A stretch of 64,000 bases of DNA from the NCBI GenBank assembly GCA_910591455.2, contig OU342815.1, positions 16,943,806 to 17,007,805 of the forward strand, given 5' to 3'. The notes under the pieces were generated by a model, which was not told the DNA's origin, searched no databases, and saw nothing but the letters and a program-made list of their open reading frames with translations. Of the stretch, positions 25,556 through 35,421 are shown piece after piece (the stretch's first letter is position 1; each line of letters opens with the position of its first letter). Origin of the DNA: Pholis gunnellus (taxonomy: Eukaryota > Chordata > Actinopteri > Perciformes > Pholidae). Both the position numbers and the translations under genes were made by a program.

Positions 25556-25651
25556 GGACCAGTGGATCGGTGCTTGAGGAGGATCCAGCCGCGCGTTTCT
25601 CTGACCACGTCACCTCTCGGCCAGAAGTACCTCGTATAAGGCCGGTGATAA

Positions 25652-25669
25652 ATGTTGCAGCAGACATGA
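25652..25669 (+). other. 5-codon uORF whose stop overlaps the epha6 start codon
   Basis: ATG at 25652 (weak context, T at -3) encodes MLQQT and stops at TGA 25667-25669. That stop overlaps the main ATG (25666-25668) in an ATGA arrangement. Ribosomes initiating here would terminate exactly on the main start codon. The weak context suggests that most would scan past it. Confidence 0.5.
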
Positions 25670-25744
25670 GTTTTGGAAACAGATTTTTCCTCGTTTCACT
25701 CTTTCTTGGATTTTCCCTCACTCGCGTCAGCAACAGCAACCAAG
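25666..25744 (+). CDS. epha6: epha6 coding exon 1: signal peptide
   Basis: Encodes 26 residues plus the first base of a split codon. It begins MSFGNRFFLVSLFLGF and ends SNSNQ. The hydrophobic run FFLVSLFLGF after a short polar/basic start is a typical secretory signal peptide; cleavage is expected near the Thr-Arg-Val-Ser segment. The ATG at 25666 is the first in-frame ATG after an in-frame TAG at 25435, and has G at -3, an acceptable Kozak context. The donor CAAG|GTGAGT at 25745 is near-perfect consensus and leaves phase 1, matching exon 2, whose first two bases complete a Val codon. Signal peptides vary greatly between Eph orthologues, so this exon rests on position, phase, donor and character rather than on homology. 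The SNxNQ-VVLLD junction also resembles mammalian EPHA6 as I recall it. Confidence 0.85.
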
Positions 25745-26210
25745 GTGAGTTTAATGATTCGCTCCTCCCTGAACTTGTTTTCCTTCACTTCAAACACGTT
25801 CATGTGGACGCTGTTTGAGCCAGACAGCACCGTTGCCACTGCAGGAACCACTAAAGTAACAGATTCCACAAAAGTAAGTGGTTAAACCTAAAAAAAGAAG
25901 CATCAAGGCAGCAAACTATCACTTAGAAAAGGTCCTGCACTATTGATATCCATCTCTATGTCTTTGTCTATAGCAATGTTTTGTTTGTGAAATAAAATAT
26001 ATTATCACTCTTAATAATTGCTACTTTGCACATATGACAGGGTCCAGATTCAGATTAAACGTTTGTTATTTCCCAGTGGAGTTCAATGGATTGCCTCAGC
26101 TCAGTTTTTATCCCAACAGTGAAACAGATAATGAAATGAAATACAGTTTTTATGGAAATCAGTTGCTGAAGTGACAAACCTGAGGCTGCTTTAATTACTC
26201 ACTCTGCATT

Positions 26211-26226
26211 ACACACACACACACAC

Positions 26227-26291
<65 letters not shown>
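26211..26291 (+). repeat. (AC)n microsatellite, one interruption
   Basis: About 40 CA units with an extra A (acaacac) near 26228. Starts about 470 nt into epha6 intron 1. Confidence 0.97.
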
Positions 26292-26294
<3 letters not shown>

Positions 26295-26680
26295 CGGACA
26301 CAGACACAGTAGACAGTAAGACAGATCAGCCACAGATTGAATCATTAAGTGGGTGACAGAGTGAGAATGTGCGTGCGCCTGTTTGAGTGCAGACTTGAGT
26401 GTATATCTTGTGCACACACAGTAAAAGGTTGTGAGCTACCAAAGATGCACTTATTCCCGAGCGCGTGTGCATGTGCACGTGTAAATGGACTTGTGTGTGC
26501 ACTTTGTTTTTGCGCCTAAATGCACATGATGTCTCTATGTGGTGTGGGTACAGTGTCGAAGGGACATTGTACACACAGGGCATCGCTCCTGCACGCGCCC
26601 TTCGTCTGCATAAGCTTGCATTCCACTTGTCTTTTTATTTGATGCTTGAGTGTTCGTGTGTATGGTCACACGCTTTTGTG

Positions 26681-26740
26681 TGCGTGTGTGTGTGTGTCAG
26701 TGTTCCTTCGTGGCTCCGTGCGCACACACACACACACGCA
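26681..26740. repeat. GT tract and AC tract forming a 17-bp perfect inverted repeat
   Basis: tgcgtgtgtgtgtgtgt (26681-26697) and acacacacacacacgca (26724-26740) are exact complements, including the non-repeat TGCG/CGCA ends, separated by 26 nt. Confidence 0.9.
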
Positions 26741-27605
26741 GCTGCAGCATCAATGAGGTTTAAAATAGTCGTATTGATTGTGCGGGACACAGCGGGATCT
26801 GCCCCCCAGCTTATATTTTATTGTTCTCTCAGTTCAATAAGAGCGATGCTACTCCATGTTTGCCAAGACAGCTGCTACATAACAGCCTCACTCTGTGTTT
26901 TTCTCTGCCACAGATTGAATGATTGAACTGATGTCTGCTTTCTATTGTACTTTAGTCTCTCATATTGACTGGTCTGGGACCGGGTCCTTTTCTACCACAG
27001 AGTGGTGCAGCTCAGAATAAAAAAAAAAAAGAAAGCTCATGATAAAGAAAAGTGTCTCATTAGGGGCTGAGGGATTTATGTTTCTCAGCATGACACGCTT
27101 GTTTCTCAATGTATTGCTTTTGTCCAAATAATTTCAGGGTTCTGCTGTGTGGCTTGTTGAGGGAAATGTAATGGTGGGTTTGCGTGGTTATTGATGAGAC
27201 TAAATTGCGCAGGGGCATGAATGAAAGTGTCTTTCTCCACCTTTGCACCCAATTTCCGTTGAGATCCAGCCACTTCATGACCAGAAAGGTAAACAAGTAC
27301 ACATATTGTTTTTTCCTGCTGGGCTACATTACACGGGGGCGTTTTCGGAACTCCAAAGATTGGGGATTTCACAGACAAAATTGGGCGAGATGTCAGCTGT
27401 TAGGAGAACAATAAAAACCAATCACCTTTTTGCTTCTCGCCTGTGTGCCTCCGCTCACAGCAACACATCCGATGATCCCTCACATCAACCCTACTGGGAT
27501 TGCAGACAGTTATTAACAAATCTCTACTCACTCACTGCCAAGTTTGAACAAGCCCTTTTCCCCCATCAATAGATCTCTTCCCAGAATCTTTACTTTTATT
27601 AGCCT

Positions 27606-27606
<1 letters not shown>

Positions 27607-27636
<30 letters not shown>
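27607..27636 (+). repeat. 30-nt C homopolymer
   Basis: Uninterrupted C run in intron 1, about 1.9 kb downstream of exon 1. The opposite base to the G run upstream of the exon. Confidence 0.95.
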
Positions 27637-29171
27637 ATTTTCGTCCCTTGTGAAGTCGGCAGCAGCTATATTTATTATAATGAACATTCACAAATCTCAT
27701 TTTGTAACACGATTTCTTGAGCCCTTGTAGAATTTTCCCAAGCAGAAGATTGCTCATACCCAGCAAATCGGTAGAAGATGTTTTTGTTCCACACTTCTGA
27801 CATTGTTCAGTATGTGTTTTTTTTTTTTTCAGGCATGAAAAATCAAGAGAACAATGGGAAATGGGAGTAAGATCAAAGCACCACATGTGACTGTTTTTTT
27901 TTTTTTGTTGGTGAAATGCATCTTAATGACACACTGCTGGATTGTTGAAAGTTTAAAGCCAGTTAGTACCACATAGGAGGAAACTGTCTATTGCAAGACT
28001 TAAAAAGATCTATGAGATCACATCAAAACAATAGCGTTTTGCATTTATTTATGTGGATGGCCGTATAAAGCCTTTGCTCTCATTGGAACCACCCGCAGAG
28101 CACCAAGATCAGCAACACTGCTGTAGATTAACAAGATGTCACCAGCATTGTGCTGTCAAGGAAAATCAATCAATCAGTCAATCCACAGTAGCAGAAATGT
28201 TAACTCCGCACCTTTGACTCGCAAGCCCCAGTGTGTATGATATTTTCTTAATCAGTTTCAGTATGCACGCATTGGGGTTTATTCTGAAAACTAATTCAGA
28301 AACAAGCAATTGAATATTAGTTGTTACACCTGGATGTTCTTCAGATTTGTCTTCCTAGATGTACAAGGCTGTGCATGTACTAGTAAGCTATGTAATGGCT
28401 GTAAAATGTAGTTTTATCCAAGTTCAAGTTCCCTCAGTTTCCACCCTACAATAAGTGAAGCACATGCTGCTTGTAATAAAATGTGCATTCCTGCATTCCG
28501 ATAACGATTGTTGAGTTGTGCTGTATGTGAGCTTGATGGCTGCCTGGTGAGAGAGATCCACTTTATACTTTACACTTGAGGGAAATAACTCCTATCACTC
28601 ATGAATAGTCAAGCAAATATCATTCACTGAATGCTGTTTCATTTTTAAATGTCATTTTTCTGAATTAAAAATGGAAAAACTGTCCATTGCTGTACGCAAA
28701 TCTTGAAAAGCGGCTACAAAATGTTCTCTTACTTGTGAGCAACATACATATACACGACTCTATATAAAAGGGGATTTAAGGCTTATCTCATTGAAGACCG
28801 CTGTTGCACTCTGTGAGCACTTCTAGCTACGCTCTGATCAATGATATCACTGCAGGTGTTTTGCCTTTGAAAGCAGATTAAAAACGCCTGTTTTCATTGC
28901 CAATGTTCGGCCATAACTGCAACATGCTTATGCTCAACATTGTAGCAGCAGTACTTGACTGCTGAATGGCTGATTCGCATGTTATTGGTATTAATTCCCT
29001 TTACTAATCTCTCATTTACAAACACTTACAGCAGATGGCACCCTAGGTACCCCTTTAGCATCCGTTTTGGAAGAGTCAGGGGACTCTAGCGACTCACGGG
29101 ACTAACACATGTCTAAAGAGTCATGGGACTAGCGACTGACGTGACAAACTAAGGCAAAGCTGTTTCACACT

Positions 29172-29231
29172 GGACATGAACGGCGGTCTCATGGGTGAAA
29201 GTCCTGTGTTTGTTTGTCCCATCTATTCACC
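29172..29231 (+). repeat. Module A copy of the composite repeat
   Basis: ggacatgaacggcggtctca followed by gggtgaaagtcctgtgtttg and ttgtcccatct, aligning with 19551-19610. It sits in epha6 intron 1. Confidence 0.55.
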
Positions 29232-30339
29232 AACAATTCCACACGCCCTAAGCAGACTTGCTCTCAAATACTACGTCAGTTTCTCTGACGATCTAAAAAT
29301 AATGTAGACGGGTTTATACTTTGGAGTTAGTTGGCAGAGCGTCACGACAGACGCTGTGTATCAAACGCTAAGGGCCACTGATCAAGCTGTGAGACCCAAG
29401 GAGTGAGAACGGGTTGGTTGTTGATTGTTTGATCGTAGTGCGGAGCGGAAAGAGTGTTGAAAATCTTGTCAAGCCTGTCAGGTTTCCTTTGCTATGGATA
29501 GTCTTCCATTACGCAGCATATCATCCCCTCTGTTGAGAGCCCAGCGCTTTGTTTACACCACTAAATGACAGTGTGCAATCTTCACTGAAATACTCACCAA
29601 AATCAATTTTCAAAAGTCTCTGTTCATCAAATGCTGTTGTTTGTCATTAGACTTGCTGTGCACTGAAATGGGTGGTAGGGAACCTGCACAATTAAATGGT
29701 TTTGTTTAAAAGTAAGGCTTGCTTTGCTTTTTGAATCATAGTTTAAGGGAGAAAAAAACCCATTTCTACAGCATATTAAAATGTTTATTAAATCTTTCTC
29801 CACAAAAGCAACCAATGTGCTGTTAGAAGCAAACGCATATAATGTACCTAATCAGCCACAATAATGGATGTTTTAAGAGCCACACTAAATTCATGGCATT
29901 TTTCTTTTATATTTCAACATATCAGGTCGTTTCTTTGATTCAGGACAGTCCTATGGAGACACGTGACCCTAACCCCCCAAAAAGAGCCTTTTTTTGTTGG
30001 ACTTCTTGAACGAGGTGAAGATATAGCCTCTACGCCTGTAGACCGCTGGTACCACTTTTGTCCGAACACTCAAACTGCTCCCAATTCTAATTTACATGAT
30101 GTAACACTGGTTGAGACTGGCTTTGGGTCTTTTGTGCGGGCTGTAGTTATTTTGAGGTGTTTTCGTGGCCTGAGAAAGCTGTAGGCCAGACAGGAGATGT
30201 CATCATTCTACTGTAGCTCCATATATTTATGAGTTGGCCAGCTCATGTTCTATTTATATCCAACCAGTGGAAGTCCCAAAGGACCCTCAGCTCCAGGCAG
30301 GGTCTGTGGGTGCCTCGCTGAAAGATAACTCTATGGAGG

Positions 30340-30343
<4 letters not shown>

Positions 30344-30424
<81 letters not shown>
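30344..30424 (+). repeat. (GA)40 polypurine microsatellite
   Basis: About 81 nt of uninterrupted GA inside a longer purine stretch (30336-30429), in intron 1. Mirror-repeat polypurine DNA of this length can form triplex structures. Confidence 0.97.
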
Positions 30425-30428
<4 letters not shown>

Positions 30429-30789
30429 GATTGCTATGTATGCGCAGGCGCTGCTCAGTAGACATTTACCCAGCCAGCACAAACAGTAAAGGAAAAGTGC
30501 ACACACACACACACAAACGTGTACTAAGATGTGCACATGAACACTCGTACACACACACACATACACTTTTCTGTTGTTATCTGGAAACTCTGTAACTAAA
30601 TTTAGCAATTTAAAAAGCTTGTGTCGGTAATGTTTTTTAATTCAATAAATAGTTTTCAGTTGCTGTTGTTCGTTCACACCTGTAACTCCTCTAATATCAA
30701 ATCAAAGCACACCAGAGGTGTTTCATTCCAAAACATCTTTTGGTCTTTTGTACAGATCAATCACCTCTGTACTGTCACACTTCAATATA

Positions 30790-31250
30790 CAGTATGCCAT
30801 GATCTTGGCTTTGGTTTAGTTTGTTTCCTCTTTTATTTTGAAATTCCCTGCCTCTTTTGTCCTGTTTTTGTTTGGCTTCCTGTCTCCGTGGTTTTCCCTT
30901 TTTTTTCTGTGGATCACCAGTGTTGGATTTGTCTCGTCAGCCTTGCTCTTTTCCCGTGTGTCTGCCCACCTGTGTCTTGATGTCCGATTAGTTTCTTGTG
31001 AATTTACAGTCTTGTCTTTTGTCTGTTGATTGTCAGTTTGTCTGCTATGTTTGTATCCCTCGTGCAATCGTCTGATTTATCTGATCCTCTCTCATGTCGT
31101 TTTGCTCATTCTGGTTTTTTGGGCCCATCCCCTGTTTTCTGTTCGCCAGACCGGGATCACCAGTGTTGCATTTGTACAATTTGTTGCGTTTGTACAAGTT
31201 TTGCAACAGCTGTTTCAAATTTTTCTTAGCTCTTATAAAGTTTAAATAAC
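30790..31250 (+). repeat. T-rich old-repeat region with internal 22-bp direct repeat
   Basis: 30911-30932 and 31154-31175 match at 21 of 22 bases (ggatcaccagtgttg then gatttgt or catttgt). The intervening pyrimidine-rich sequence with acctgtgtcttgatgtcc, cagtcttgtcttttgtctg and similar blocks looks like an eroded retroelement untranslated region. Confidence 0.4.
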
Positions 31251-32923
31251 ACTGTTTTGGCCCAACGCTCCAAAGTTGTCTTTTAGATACTTCTCCACAC
31301 TGCCTCCTAATGTACATCAGCTGTTCTTTATTTATAGCAAAATCTAGTGTGAAACTGCTCACTGCAGTGAGTAACACGGCCAATTCTCAGTAATTAGGCC
31401 ATCCTCCAGAGACTGTGCTGCTTAGTGCTTACCTGCCCACGGTAGTCTAATGGTGTCCATTAACACCATTGCATTGCCAGCTAGTCGTCCAGCATGGCAC
31501 TGGCACTGGCACATACCGAGACAAAAATATGAAATGAAGCTGGCAAAGCAGAGAAGACAAGATTGGAAGAAGACTGTGAAAATATCTGCATGTTGACTTC
31601 TCTTTGTCAATCAGTAAAATCATCTTAAATCATCATCTGCTACATATTTTCATATAAATCAATGTCCATTTTCTACAGTTTAGGCTCAGATTGATATAAC
31701 TCAACAGGTTTCAGTAAATGTGCTGTTTGCTTTTTGTAAAATCTTTAGCATGACATATCATCTGCAGTACATGATTTCATTAACTTTATGTCTTCAAGTT
31801 GTCTGGAATGAACAGAAGAAGAACTGGGTAGGTATGAGCAGTTAATGTCATATGGTCTGACAAATAGAAAGGCACAACTACAAAACAAGATGACAAGGTC
31901 ACTCGGTGAGCGCAGACCTCTGCCAAGGCAACATGCTCTATCTGTTGTTAGCGAAAGTGAAGAATGAAATTTGTGTATTTGTGATTCAGATTCGCTCCTT
32001 TGACCCTTGCTTCACTTTTCTACCAAGCTTGTTGAAAATGGGGCGAGTAGTTTTTCTGTAATCCTGCTGACAGACAGACAACCAAACCATATACCAAACA
32101 ACATAACCTCCTTGGCTGAGGTAATAGGAGGAGTACAATGTTTTATGTCGGCCCTAATGATGGAGTTTATGTCAATTATCATAATTTGATAACATTTATC
32201 AGAAACCTTACTCAAAATCTATTGGTCAGGCCTTAGATATGACTCGTAAACTGTCAACTATTGCATGAAATTGTCTCACTCTCTTCTCTTTTACTCTTGC
32301 TGCACAGTATGTCTGTCTCTTTCCCTGAGTCCTCCCTTCTGCTTAGGGAATCTGATTTGACCAATCCCCAGCTGTCAGTCATTCACACAGAATATGGATT
32401 TTTACAGATAACATTTCTATAGTGCTGCCTTTTAAATCTAAGGGAAAACACATTTCTCTCTCCTTAAAAACCTCACTTATAGCCCAGGTTACAGGAAGCA
32501 CACATAACCATTATGTTTTAGAATACATTCTCTGGGACACTAGGAGTTCCCGCTCCATTAACATGACCTCAGCAGCTCATTGCTTTTACCTCTCCTTGCA
32601 TATGTCAATGGATTTTTGGTTGGTGGGGAAATGAGACGTGCTAAAGTAGTAAAATAAGGATTTAACATTTACGATACATATATATATACTTTTTATTCTT
32701 TTTTTATTCAATAATAATATGAATTAAATAATCAATCAATATTATTTATAATAATAAGATCTAAACAATGGCAAAAATGCTTTTAGCTTCCTGGTTTGGT
32801 TTTTAGCAACTATACTTATCTCATCAACCCATTTCCAGCAGCTGCTTTCAGCAACAGAGCTCTAATAAACACATTTTAGACGACCTGCTCAACACCAAAA
32901 AGCAGACAGACACAATTAGCAAC

Positions 32924-33197
32924 TAGCTGGTGAACATAGAGGAGCTAAAGACCCAGATATTTCGTTCAAGTTTTTGTGTGAACCAGAAACAGAGTTACAG
33001 AGAGAGTGAATACTGGACTTACATTCAGTGGGTGTCCAGAAACACGATTCCAAATCAATGCTAATGTCGCTTCATATTTATTATATACTGTATGTGTAAA
33101 TTGGCAACTGTTTGCTAACAAGTTTGCCACGCATGTTCATTTTAAAAGTGATGATGTCATTCTTTACAGCTCGTTACGCTGCCCCAGTGGTCAAATG
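32924..33197 (+). repeat. Module B copy of the composite repeat
   Basis: agctggtgaacatagaggag at the left, agagtgaatactggacttac in the middle and gctgccccagtggtcaaatg at the right. All three blocks match 19803-20059 in order over about 270 nt. Lies in intron 1. Confidence 0.6.
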
Positions 33198-35356
33198 TGA
33201 AATAATTCAGCTGTAAGGTATTCTGTAATTTGGATATGTTTTTATGGATTCAAAAATTATAATGAATTTCAACAATTCCTCATTTTACTGTTAGACATGT
33301 GGGACTCCATCAAAGAGTTATACGAGTCCCTGTATCCCAATGTGAAAACACAATTTTTTTATTAGAATTATGGCAGAATCTACAGCAGAAGGTCATGTAG
33401 GAGCAGGTTATATTGCATTCTTGACTAGTTTTTTTGAGGAATATTTTTAAAATCAGTTAGCAGATATTAGCAGATAGTTAGCTATATTTGTTGCAGAGCA
33501 CCTCGCAAATACATAGTCACAAAGTCACGGAATAAGGAAGAATTTTCTGCCGTTTATACATTTGCCTGCTGTACAACCACTCTGACACTGCGAGCACCAA
33601 TCTGTATTTTTTGACAACTCGGGGTCTCATATCCTGGACGGTTTTCTTAACTCTTGGATGTCGTGATAGACTCGTTTGGCTCGATCCAGAACAGGTGTTA
33701 AACTATGTCGCTGCAGTGTGTCATATACCAGTTCTCTGGGAGATGGGTGGAAGTGCCGGAGCATTTAGTTGTATATGACAGACACATACATGCAAGCACA
33801 ATGAAAAGCTCAGTAAGCAGATGCTTGGACAATGTCCGTCAACCACGCTCCATCAAAGGTGTACTGGCTCGTAGCTCGGGAACAGAGAGAATCAAAACTG
33901 TCCCTTCTTCCTTTATGCTTGCCTTGATCTTGTCAGAATACATTCACAGATAAATATATGACTTCATGTGATAATGATAATACAAAAGGATTGAAAGTAA
34001 TACTTAGAACTATCTATCCCAAAGCAGTGATGTTAATGGAGATTTATCAAGGAAATATTTCCACTGATAGAAAGTTGTGTTGGCATAATGAGCCCCCCAA
34101 GGACCACTTACAGAGCTCTAAGTGGTCAGTCTTGACTGACTGACACTTAAAACTCAGTCGTTATCCAAGTGGAAGAATACTCAATGATCTGTCAGAAATC
34201 AGTGTCAGTATAAAGCATGTGGGAATCACGGTTTGACATTTAAGATCTAAGTCAATGGCTACTCAAGGACAAGTTTAAAGATGAGATTGTTGTCCGCTGA
34301 TTTTTGATGACTCATAGCTCGTAAGAGAAATGATTGGCTTAGACTCAAGCCTCCTGAGTCTAGTGTTGTAGTTTTTTCGGGCAGCCATCACTCTGGTCCT
34401 GAATACCAGTACCTACTTCCTGGTGCAGTGCATCCACACATAATTAGGACATAAACTGTATTTTCACACATGCTGTGCATTTGGCACATTTGACAAGGTG
34501 ACCGGACGGGCTCCATGTAATATGTATGGATTTTGAAAATACAACAATATTTGTGTCTACTGTCTATTCCCTAATATTGTCACAACTGTCGATAAACATT
34601 TGTTTTTTTTTATTGAAGTGGAATTATATTGGCATCACACTAAAGGTAAATCCAGGAAGCCATGTCTGCTCCTTTTCGCTGTATATAATTTGCCTTTGTG
34701 AAAGACACGTACCTCCTGAATTATTAAATATTCTGTCCTTGAGAACAAGACAAAATATTGTCAAGGATGGCAAAAGTTCCAGTGTAAAATTCCTTTGCTT
34801 TTTACTACTACCTTCAAGGTTAGAGTCAACTGACAATAATATCGTGCTGTACCAATATTAATGTCACTATATTAATATCTATACCAAAGCTCCAATTTAC
34901 ATACCTAAACACCATACCAGAATATTGATTAATAATGAGCACAATGAAACAGATATTCTCAGGGAATAAGAAGAGTTAAGGATAGATCCATCCCTGATTT
35001 TATCTCTTGAACAGGCTCAGTCACAGGCAGGAGAAAAGCCTGTTGTTGTTAATGAGATTGGGGTAAAGCTGCGAAAGGGATGGCAGGGGAGGGAATGGAC
35101 CGGACAGCAATCTGACTGTAATCCATCAATCCCCAAATTGTGTCGCAAGTGGAAAAAAATGTTTGCTCCGACTGTATACGCCGCCATGCTCATAAATATT
35201 CATCCATGAAACTCAGTTCTGTTAATATAAAAAAATGTCGAAATGATCACGTTTATGACTGATATTTCAATTTCCGTGTGAAAATAGGGCTGTTTTGTGT
35301 TTTGACAGATTGCTAATGGTTGTATTTTTCTCTTGCCTCTTTTCCCCCCATTTCAG

Positions 35357-35421
35357 TTGTGCTGCTGGATACAACGTCTGTGCTTGGAGAGCTTGGATGG
35401 AAGACGTATCCTATAAACGGG
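35357..35421 (+). CDS. epha6: epha6 coding exon 2: start of ephrin-binding domain
   Basis: A 65-nt exon encoding residues 27-48, beginning VVLLDTTSVLGELGWKTYP and ending ING. This is the first beta strand of the Eph ligand-binding jelly roll (the LLDT..xxGELGW pattern common to all Eph receptors). The acceptor is a strong pyrimidine tract (tctcttgcctcttttccccc) followed by catttcag; the donor is GGG|GTAAGG at 35422. Entry is phase 1 and exit phase 0. Residues 32-48 differ from mammalian EPHA6 only by conservative changes as far as I recall (Ser for Thr, Ile for Leu). A longer reading frame continuing past 35421 is read-through into intron 2 and should not be annotated. Confidence 0.95.

Larger units (their letters stand above)
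25030..25665 (+). promoter_or_regulatory. epha6: GC/CpG-rich putative promoter and 5' leader of epha6
   Basis: Immediately upstream of the epha6 start the base composition shifts from AT-rich to GC-rich, with many CpGs (for example ccgcgcgtttc, ttccgcgccgccgccgccgc and gtccgcgccac), which is typical of a CpG-island promoter of a developmental gene. No convincing TATA box is visible. The left edge is a mixed (CA/CG) tract at about 25028-25053. The transcription start cannot be placed from sequence. At least the part from about 25340 to 25665, which contains the uORFs, is likely to be transcribed leader. Confidence 0.6.
25745..35356 (+). other. epha6: epha6 intron 1 (9.6 kb, phase 1)
   Basis: GTGAGT donor at 25745 and catttcag acceptor ending at 35356. 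Between them I see no credible second gene. Content: (CA)n at 26211-26291, a GT/AC inverted pair at 26681-26740, a 30-nt C run at 27607-27636, a short gggactagcgact duplication near 29090-29150, a dispersed-repeat copy at 29172-29231, a 40-unit (GA)n at 30344-30424, a T-rich old-repeat region at about 30790-31250 and a second repeat copy at 32924-33197. The rest is AT-rich single-copy-looking sequence. Confidence 0.85.

Noticed and set aside
25570..25665. Upstream start for epha6 at 25570
   Set aside because: That codon is GTG, not ATG. Annotation uses the ATG at 25666, which begins a normal signal peptide; non-AUG use is kept only as a finding.
26465..26926. 153-codon open frame on the + strand in intron 1
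   Set aside because: Built from GT/CA-rich sequence with runs of Cys, Val, Thr and His; no homology, and it lies inside an intron.
27599..27886. - strand frame ending in poly-Gly
   Set aside because: The Gly run is the 30-nt C homopolymer read on the other strand.
30243..30608. 121-codon - strand frame with a long Ser-Leu repeat
   Set aside because: Translation of the (GA)40 microsatellite, not a gene.
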